Shown piece by piece: positions 8,173 to 12,522 of a stretch of 12,522 nt of DNA (the first letter of the stretch is position 1; every line of letters starts with the position of its first letter). Under the pieces are notes generated by a model. That model was not told the DNA's origin and searched no databases. It was given only the letters and a program-made list of their open reading frames with translations. The position numbers and the translations under genes are program-made. Source of the DNA: Cyclobacteriaceae bacterium (lineage in GTDB: Bacteria; Bacteroidota; Bacteroidia; Cytophagales; Cyclobacteriaceae); the NCBI GenBank assembly GCA_028289505.1, contig JANQPK010000187.1, positions 1-12,522 on the forward strand, written 5' to 3'.

Positions 8173-8752
8173 GTTTCTGGACCAGATTGACAAAGAACTG
8201 CTATTGTTTCTACACAGACAAAGCACCCCTTTCCTTGATATTGCCATGGTAGCCATTACAGAAAAATATAGTTGGATACCATTGTATTTGATCCTTATTG
8301 TAGTGTTGATCAGGCAATTTGGCTGGCAGGCAATTTACAGCATTGTAGCGGTGATACTGCTGGTAATAGTTAGTGATCAACTCACCTCGTCTTTTATGAA
8401 GCCTTTCTTTGGCCGTTTTAGGCCCTGTCATGATCCGGAAATAGGCCACCTGATCCGAATCATCAGACGCTGCGGCGGTGAGTTCGGGTTTGTCTCATCA
8501 CACGCAGCCAATAGTTTTTCAGTTTCTACTTTCTACATTTTGCTGTTCTACAAGACCCATCGATATGTTTGGTGGTTATTAATTTGGCCACTTCTGTTCT
8601 CCTACAGCAGGATCTACCTAGGGGTACATTATCCTTTAGACGTTTTAGGGGGTGCCTTAGTGGGAATAGCACTGGGATGGCTGGTATATGGTATTACCAA
8701 AAGCTTATCCCAGAAAATACCCTTTGCTTTTAAACCTGACCAAGGCCACTGA
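8156..8752 (+). CDS. PAP2-family (type 2 phosphatidic acid phosphatase) membrane phosphatase
   Basis: This is a 198-aa membrane protein with the complete PAP2 catalytic signature. KX6RP is at residues 82-90 (K82, R89, P90). The central S-S-H-A block is at 114-117, with His116 as the acid/base residue; its first serine stands where PSGH proteins have Pro. SRX5HX3D is at 151-162 (R152, nucleophile His158, D162). About five to six hydrophobic helices surround these motifs. The family dephosphorylates membrane lipids such as undecaprenyl pyrophosphate, phosphatidic acid or phosphatidylglycerophosphate on the outer face of the inner membrane. The substrate cannot be deduced here. The start ATG at 8156 lies 17 bp inside hemF in another frame, indicating a shared transcript. 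There is no evident functional link to haem synthesis. Confidence 0.92.
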   Translation: MEQLLEFLDQIDKELLLFLHRQSTPFLDIAMVAITEKYSWIPLYLILIVVLIRQFGWQAIYSIVAVILLVIVSDQLTSSFMKPFFGRFRPCHDPEIGHLIRIIRRCGGEFGFVSSHAANSFSVSTFYILLFYKTHRYVWWLLIWPLLFSYSRIYLGVHYPLDVLGGALVGIALGWLVYGITKSLSQKIPFAFKPDQGH

Positions 8753-8803
8753 TAATTCTATAGGCCAAAGCAATTTGGTTATGGTGAAAAATACTTAAGT
8801 TAA

Positions 8804-8826
8804 TTGTCTGTAAGGCTAGAATTGAT
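8804..8826 (+). repeat. Left copy of an imperfect direct repeat bracketing the DUF1538-PII-CBS cassette
   Basis: TTGTCTG (8804-8810) is followed by TAA, GGC and TAGAATTGAT (8817-8826). The same blocks, in the same order, occur at 11101-11130 just after the cassette, where 6 extra bases precede GGC and one extra T follows it. The repeat ends on the AT of the presumed ATG of the first DUF1538 gene. It could be a duplicated insertion target, a recombination scar, or a shared leader. An 8-bp palindrome, ACTTAAGT (8793-8800), lies just upstream. Confidence 0.5.
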
Positions 8827-9559
8827 GTATTTAAAATTAGTAGGTAAGATAGCAAGAAAACTTAGGACTGCTTTTTTTGACCTGTTACCTATTATAGCGG
8901 TAGTATCGTTCTTTCAGATAGCCATATTACAGCAGCCTTTTCCTAACCTATTTGAAATTCTAGTGGGACTAGTTTTTGTGGTGTTGGGGCTTATGCTATT
9001 TGTAGAAGGACTTGAGATCGGGTTATTTCCTATTGGAGAAAATTTATCCTATGCATTAGTCAAAAAAGGAAATATGTGGTGGCTTTTGACATTTTCTTTT
9101 CTATTAGGCTTTTCTACCACTATTGCTGAACCTACATTGATTGCTATTGCCAATGAAGCCGGAGAGATCGCGGTAGAGTCCGACTTGATACTATCCGAAT
9201 TTGAATCCAGCTATGCCTTTGGCTTACGATTATCAGTTGCCACATCAGTTGGATTGGCAATTCTCATAGGAATGTGGCGAATTATTAAAGGTTGGCCGAT
9301 TTATTACTTAATAATTGGGGGGTATTTAATGGTAATTGCCATGACCTTATTTGCACCCGAAGAAATCATTGGGATTGCATATGACGCCGGTGGAGTCACC
9401 ACATCTACTATTACCGTACCTTTGGTTACTGCCTTAGGAGTTGGTTTAGCCTCGGTAATTGAAGGTAGAAGCCCGTTGGCAGATGGTTTTGGATTAATCG
9501 CATTTGCATCACTGTTACCGATGATATTTGTAATGGGCTACGGCATGATTGTTTTCTGA
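8825..9559 (+). CDS. DUF1538 integral membrane protein, first copy
   Basis: This is a 244-aa, very hydrophobic protein of the DUF1538 family (function unknown), with about six to seven membrane segments. Conserved blocks are LLPIIAVVSFFQ (20-31), GLMLFVEGLEIGLFPIGE (55-72), GFSTTIAEP (95-103), DAGGVTTSTITVP (187-199) and DGFGLIAFAS (220-229). The small, polar, Ser/Thr-rich GFSTTIAEP and GGVTTST stretches lie inside hydrophobic surroundings and end in Pro. That is the kind of broken-helix segment that lines a transport path, though this is inference. I chose ATG 8825 (MYLKLVGKIARKLR, an amphipathic basic start) over TTG 8804, which overlaps the flanking repeat. It heads a four-gene run whose second member is its paralogue, 10 bp downstream. 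An ion or small-solute transporter is the best guess; the substrate is unknown. Confidence 0.8.
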   Translation: MYLKLVGKIARKLRTAFFDLLPIIAVVSFFQIAILQQPFPNLFEILVGLVFVVLGLMLFVEGLEIGLFPIGENLSYALVKKGNMWWLLTFSFLLGFSTTIAEPTLIAIANEAGEIAVESDLILSEFESSYAFGLRLSVATSVGLAILIGMWRIIKGWPIYYLIIGGYLMVIAMTLFAPEEIIGIAYDAGGVTTSTITVPLVTALGVGLASVIEGRSPLADGFGLIAFASLLPMIFVMGYGMIVF

Positions 9560-9569
9560 TGATATTGGG

Positions 9570-10343
9570 ATGCTAAAAGAACTTTTAACTACTTTTTTAA
9601 GCACCATCATAGATGTGGCGCCCATAGTGTTGCTGATTGCCTCCTTCCACATATTAACCAGAAAGAGCATTCCAAATCTAAAAAAGGTTGTTTTCGGTGT
9701 GGTGCTGGTACTTATCGGATTAACCTTTTTCCTTATGGGGTTGGAACAAGCATTGTTTCCGGTAGGAGAACTAATGGCCAGGCAACTTACCAATCCTGAG
9801 TTTGTAGTTGAGAGCTATACCGGACCTTTAACTGATTGGCAGGCCTATTACTGGGTTTATATTTTTGCGGCGTTAATTGGGTTCTCCACTACTATAGCCG
9901 AGCCCTCTTTATATGCGGTGGCAGTTAAGGCAAATCAAGCATCCGGAGGTACTATTGGCACCTTTCATCTGCGTTTTGTGGTGGCCTTAGGTGTGGCGGT
10001 GGCGTTGGTGGTTGGTACCTACCGAATTGTAGTAGGCGATTCCTTAGCAACCTATATTATGGTAGGCTATATAATAGTGGTGGTTCAAACCATATTTGTG
10101 AAAAAGGATCTGGTGGCTTTGGCTTACGATTCAGGAGGCGTTACTACATCAACCGTTACGGTTCCAATAGTGGCTGCTTTGGGATTAGGGTTGGCTTCAG
10201 CAATTCCAGGCAGAAACCCCGCATTAGATGGATTTGGACTGATTGCCTTTGCCAGTGTTTTTCCGATGATCACAGTTTTAGGCTATGCTCAATTTAATGA
10301 CTTAGTGAGTTATTTAAGTAAATTAAGAAAAATAAAACCATGA
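9570..10343 (+). CDS. DUF1538 integral membrane protein, second copy
   Basis: This is a 257-aa paralogue of the preceding protein, with all the same blocks: VAPIVLLIASFHIL (16-29), GLTFFLMGLEQALFPVGE (50-67), GFSTTIAEP (104-112), DSGGVTTSTVTVP (187-199) and DGFGLIAFASVFPMI (220-234). It ends in a basic tail, LSKLRKIKP, that would lie in the cytoplasm. In several other bacteria, as I recall, the two homologous halves are fused in one chain of about 500 aa. Here they are separate genes, so a heterodimer is likely. I preferred ATG 9570 over TTG 9549, which would overlap the previous gene and add seven polar residues. The stop codon overlaps the start of the PII-like gene in an ATGA (10340-10343), so membrane protein and regulator are probably translationally coupled. 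Confidence 0.8.
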   Translation: MLKELLTTFLSTIIDVAPIVLLIASFHILTRKSIPNLKKVVFGVVLVLIGLTFFLMGLEQALFPVGELMARQLTNPEFVVESYTGPLTDWQAYYWVYIFAALIGFSTTIAEPSLYAVAVKANQASGGTIGTFHLRFVVALGVAVALVVGTYRIVVGDSLATYIMVGYIIVVVQTIFVKKDLVALAYDSGGVTTSTVTVPIVAALGLGLASAIPGRNPALDGFGLIAFASVFPMITVLGYAQFNDLVSYLSKLRKIKP

Positions 10344-10684
10344 GATTTAATCTTCTAGTGGGGTTTGTGGACCCAAAAATCACCCAAAAGTTTGTCAAAA
10401 CAGCAAAAAATGCAGGAGCTACTGGTGATGTCATTATTCAGGGCAAAGGAAGTGGTATAGAGCAGGCAAAGTTTATGGGCCTGTCAATACAAGATAAGAC
10501 GGATATCGTACTAATAGTGGTGGAGGAACATTATACCAATAAAATAGTAGAATCGGTGTCGGAGGAATGCAGTATTGAGGATCCCGGCAATGGAATATTA
10601 CTGGTATTGAACATTGATAAAGCCATTGGCTTAACCAGGCAAATCAAGATTATACGAGAGAATCTCAAAACAGAGCAATTGTGA
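10340..10684 (+). CDS. Divergent PII-like signalling protein (P-II family, DUF1538-associated)
   Basis: This is a 114-aa soluble protein with a PII/GlnB-like pattern. It has beta1 (FNLLVGFVDP), a helix, ATGDVIIQGKGSG (27-39) leading into a T-loop region (about 35-53), beta3 IVLIVVEEHY (56-65), a helix, and a B/C-loop-like end, EDPGNGILLVLNIDKAIGLT (80-99). Classical PII proteins have YRGAEY with the modified tyrosine, GDGKIFV, and RIRTGE. Here the tyrosine motif is absent, GNGILLV lacks the phosphate-binding lysine, and GLTRQ replaces RIRTG. Uridylylation is therefore unlikely and the ligand may differ. The start lies inside the stop of the second DUF1538 gene (ATGA), like the amtB-glnK type of pairing, so I infer that it binds that transporter. 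Assignment to the PII superfamily is fairly firm. Its ligand is unknown. Confidence 0.75.
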   Translation: MRFNLLVGFVDPKITQKFVKTAKNAGATGDVIIQGKGSGIEQAKFMGLSIQDKTDIVLIVVEEHYTNKIVESVSEECSIEDPGNGILLVLNIDKAIGLTRQIKIIRENLKTEQL

Positions 10685-10694
10685 ATTAAAGAAT

Positions 10695-11090
10695 ATGGAA
10701 ACTTTTATAAAAGTTAAAGATATAGCTTCTGATAAACTATACTTCATAGATGGTCTCGATAGTGTAAGAGATGCGGTCAAATTAATGAAGGAGAAAAATG
10801 TTCAGGCTCTGATCATTCAGAAAAGAAACAGTGCTGACGCCAATGGAATTATCACCGTAAACGATATCATCGAAGGCGTAATAATTCCGGAAAAAACCCT
10901 TGATGAAGTCAGTGTGTATGAAATTATGACCAAACCAGTATTTTCCATTTCAGCTCATTTAAATGTTAAGTACGTCCCTAGGTTGATGCATAATTATAAA
11001 GTGAGAATCGCGCCTGTTGAAGATAATGGTAAGTTCGTGGGGATCATTGATTTTACTCAGTTCTTATTTAATGAACTGCTGCATGATTAG
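10695..11090 (+). CDS. Small stand-alone two-CBS-domain protein
   Basis: This is a 131-aa cytoplasmic protein made almost wholly of a CBS pair (Bateman module). CBS1 is at about 7-64 (SVRDAVKLMKEKNVQALII, then GIITVNDIIEGVI at 51-63). CBS2 is at about 75-128 (VYEIMTKPVFSISAHLNVKY, then GKFVGIIDFTQFL at 112-124). Such modules bind adenine nucleotides, S-adenosylmethionine or c-di-AMP and usually regulate a partner. No catalytic domain is attached. The gene starts 10 bp after the PII-like gene and closes the DUF1538 cassette, so it probably senses a nucleotide for the same transporter. Its TAG stop lies within a 12-bp palindrome (11088-11099), and foreign-looking GH29 sequence starts immediately after. 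Confidence 0.87.
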   Translation: METFIKVKDIASDKLYFIDGLDSVRDAVKLMKEKNVQALIIQKRNSADANGIITVNDIIEGVIIPEKTLDEVSVYEIMTKPVFSISAHLNVKYVPRLMHNYKVRIAPVEDNGKFVGIIDFTQFLFNELLHD

Positions 11091-11099
11091 CATATGCTA
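11088..11099. repeat. Perfect 12-bp palindrome at the end of the cassette
   Basis: TAGCATATGCTA reads identically on both strands. Its first three bases are the stop codon of the CBS gene, and its remainder is the first recognisable part of the GH29 fragment. It has no loop and no T-tract, so it does not look like an intrinsic terminator. Its position exactly on the junction makes a recombination or protein-binding site possible. Confidence 0.45.
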
Positions 11100-11100
11100 T

Positions 11101-11130
11101 TTGTCTGAAATTAGGAGGCTTAGAATTGAT
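11101..11130 (+). repeat. Right copy of the imperfect direct repeat bracketing the cassette
   Basis: TTGTCTG (11101-11107) and GGC-T-TAGAATTGAT (11117-11130) repeat the blocks at 8804-8826, with 6 additional bases before GGC and one additional T. Here the repeat lies inside the GH29 remnant and is part of its coding sequence. That suggests this copy is the older one and the left copy derives from it, although this direction is inference. Confidence 0.5.
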
Positions 11131-11341
11131 ACTCTCTAAAGTAAAGGCCAAGCCCGGATCAGAAATCAAGTTATTGGGTCTGGAGAAACCTATAGAATGG
11201 ACAAACTTTCCATGGGGGTTGACCCTTAAATTTCCGGAAGCACTGAAGAATGATCCTGATTTAATCAGTAAATATGCATGGGTATTGAGATTTGAGCCAA
11301 TGACTGATACTGGAGTAAATTCATCTATTCAAACCGAATAG

Positions 11342-11431
11342 GCCGTGATAGTTTTGAGTCTTATTGATTACTTTAGAGTTGGAAAGAATAACCAATCCAA
11401 TCCTCTATAGTTTAAGCAAAAACTACGCACT
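11342..11431 (+). promoter_or_regulatory. Presumed upstream region of the secreted nucleoside hydrolase gene
   Basis: Ninety AT-rich bases lie between the GH29 remnant and the ATG at 11432. A promoter for the downstream gene is expected here by position. TTTG (11353-11356) and TACTTTAG (11369-11376) resemble the Bacteroidota -33 and -7 elements, but the gap is only 12 nt instead of about 19. No promoter can be claimed with confidence, and no Shine-Dalgarno sequence is evident. Confidence 0.2.
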
Positions 11432-12490
11432 ATGAAAAATATCTGTTTGCTTATCACACTATTGCATCTAGCCTCTACCAGTTCCGCCCAGATGAAAGTA
11501 ATCCTAGATACCGATCCCTCATATGACCCGGATGATATGGGATGTATGGCCATGATGCATAACATGGCCACCAACGGCGAATGCGAAATTCTGGCCATAG
11601 TCAACACCATGGACCAAAAGGAATCCCCACTTTGCATCAGTGCGGTCAATTTCTTTTACAACCGAAAAGCCATCCCTGTGGGAGACTATATGGGCTACCC
11701 GCGAAAGAAAGATGCTCCTGAGAACAGTTATGACTACCATATCGCGAGAGACTACCCCAGGATTCATGAAAAATGGGAAGATATCAATGATGGGGTGAAG
11801 TTGTACCGGGAAATTTTAGAAAGTGCGAAAAACAGTAGCATCACTATTGTGATCATTGGAACCATGCATAACTTTTATGGCCTTCTGAAATCAGAGGCTG
11901 ATGAAATAAGTGATAAAACCGGTATACAATTGGTTGGCGAAAAAGTGGCGCTGGTATCAACTATGGGTGGTAACTTTCTCAATAACAAAGGATACGACCG
12001 CACCAATTGGGGAGGGTCGGATCATCTTTGCTCCTACACAGACTGGTCCTGTTTAAATGAGGAACGCAATCGCATGTGCCGTTACGTTATTGATAATTGT
12101 CCTGCCCCTTTCATGGCTTCAGGTTGGGAAAACGGAAATGGTGACTATTTCAATGCTAACAACGGCAACGTGATAACAGGCCAAGCCTTAAAGCAATTAG
12201 CGGAGGACCATATCATCCGCAAGGGGTATGAATGGTATTTTAAGTATCGTGGAGGTGAGCACGATATTCGCAGGCACAGCAACGATCAATGCGCGCTGCA
12301 CTACGCTCTTCGTGGGGAAGGAGAAAACTATCAGGCTTTTACCGATGGGAGAATTACCCTTTCTGATAAAGGGGTATGCTCATGGGACAATACTGTGAAT
12401 AGAAAACAAGGACACATCCAAAAAAAGCGGGATGATGAATTGATAGCGGAGGAAATTGAGGCCTTGATGTTAGGAGAGGTACCGGAATGA
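11432..12490 (+). CDS. Secreted nucleoside-hydrolase-family protein (IU-NH-like)
   Basis: This is a 352-aa protein with a signal peptide (MKNICLLITLLHLASTSSAQ, cut near residue 20), so it is exported. The calcium-binding signature DTDPSYDPDD (26-35) follows directly and matches the DTDxxxDxDD form of nucleoside hydrolases. MGGNF (178-182), a variant of the core MGG motif, and SNDQCALHYAL (283-293), where D285 stands for the C-terminal metal-ligand aspartate, complete the family pattern. Family members hydrolyse the N-glycosidic bond of ribonucleosides. The exported Bacteroidota and Planctomycetes branch often sits among glycan-degradation genes and its substrate is uncertain. The adjacent GH29 fucosidase remnant fits such a setting. 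The protein is cysteine-rich (about nine in the mature part), so disulfides are possible. Confidence 0.82.
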   Translation: MKNICLLITLLHLASTSSAQMKVILDTDPSYDPDDMGCMAMMHNMATNGECEILAIVNTMDQKESPLCISAVNFFYNRKAIPVGDYMGYPRKKDAPENSYDYHIARDYPRIHEKWEDINDGVKLYREILESAKNSSITIVIIGTMHNFYGLLKSEADEISDKTGIQLVGEKVALVSTMGGNFLNNKGYDRTNWGGSDHLCSYTDWSCLNEERNRMCRYVIDNCPAPFMASGWENGNGDYFNANNGNVITGQALKQLAEDHIIRKGYEWYFKYRGGEHDIRRHSNDQCALHYALRGEGENYQAFTDGRITLSDKGVCSWDNTVNRKQGHIQKKRDDELIAEEIEALMLGEVPE

Positions 12491-12522
12491 GATAATACGC
12501 CACCAACTACACCTCAAAACGT

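Larger units (their letters stand above)
11087..11341 (+). pseudogene. C-terminal remnant of a GH29 alpha-L-fucosidase
   Basis: An open frame from 11087 to the TAG at 11339-11341 encodes 84 residues resembling the C-terminal beta-sandwich of GH29 fucosidases: YAICLKLGG, then LSKVKAKPGSEIKLLGLEKP, then IEWTNFPWGLTLKFPEAL, then YAWVLRFEP. These blocks follow the usual family order (YAICL..WP, S-V-KAKPGS-I-LLG--KP-EW, G-TI-LP, YA-VLKIEP). The whole N-terminal signal and catalytic barrel, several hundred residues, are missing. The homology runs back to the last codon of the CBS gene, where the frame meets TGA (11084-11086). A 71-aa product could start at TTG 11126, and an AGGAGG lies at 11113-11118. 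Those bases simply encode part of LGGL, so I regard the piece as non-functional. The family cleaves terminal fucose from glycans. Confidence 0.65.

Noticed and set aside
8753..8803. TTTGG (8774-8778) and TACTTAAG (8792-8799) as a Bacteroidota promoter for the cassette
   Set aside because: The spacing of about 14 nt and the poor -7 match are outside the usual pattern.
8804..8824. TTG start for the first DUF1538 protein
   Set aside because: The added seven residues would be encoded by the flanking repeat. ATG 8825 is a better start and leads directly into the basic amphipathic N-terminus.
11113..11118. AGGAGG with ideal spacing to a TTG at 11126, resembling a strong Shine-Dalgarno site
   Set aside because: The bases encode the LGGL of the fucosidase remnant in frame, and other genes in the window show no such sites, so it is most likely coincidental coding sequence.
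11368..11767. Minus-strand open frames over the start of the nucleoside hydrolase gene
   Set aside because: They are antisense to a gene with a signal peptide and metal-site motif, and no family pattern is visible in them.

Overview
The window looks like a chromosomal segment of a member of the Bacteroidota, most likely a marine Cytophagales-type organism. I infer this from the gene content: a TamL-type lipoprotein/beta-barrel, an E1 alpha-beta fusion of a 2-oxoacid dehydrogenase, an oxygen-dependent HemF, secreted nucleoside-hydrolase and GH29 fucosidase material, and the near absence of Shine-Dalgarno sequences. The DNA is moderately AT-rich and almost completely coding. No tRNA, rRNA, CRISPR array or insertion sequence was seen.

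Positions 1-7133 hold core genes. The tail of a STAS-domain protein abuts rnz (RNase Z), which overlaps a queuosine-precursor transporter gene of the YhhQ/VUT family. A TrmH/SpoU-type RNA methyltransferase follows on the minus strand. Its 5' end overlaps the divergent start of a large TamL/TamA-like outer-membrane gene. That gene converges on, and overlaps by 4 bp, a minus-strand gene for a fused E1 alpha-beta 2-oxoacid dehydrogenase. Three of the first five genes concern tRNA or rRNA maturation.

Positions 7134-8752 hold a divergent intergenic region, hemF (coproporphyrinogen III oxidase) and an overlapping PAP2-family membrane phosphatase.

Positions 8825-11090 hold the most interesting unit. 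It is a tight four-gene cassette: two paralogous DUF1538 membrane proteins, a divergent PII-like signalling protein that starts inside the stop codon of the second membrane gene, and a small two-CBS-domain protein. By analogy with AmtB-GlnK and SbtA-SbtB, I infer a membrane channel or transporter gated by nucleotide-sensing PII and CBS partners. The substrate is unknown. An imperfect direct repeat (TTGTCTG...GGC(T)TAGAATTGAT) brackets the cassette, and a 12-bp palindrome covers its last stop codon.

Positions 11087-12522 begin, exactly at the end of the cassette, with an orphan C-terminal piece of a GH29 alpha-L-fucosidase whose catalytic part is missing. A secreted nucleoside-hydrolase-family protein follows. 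The direct repeat and the abrupt truncation suggest a rearrangement or insertion at this junction.
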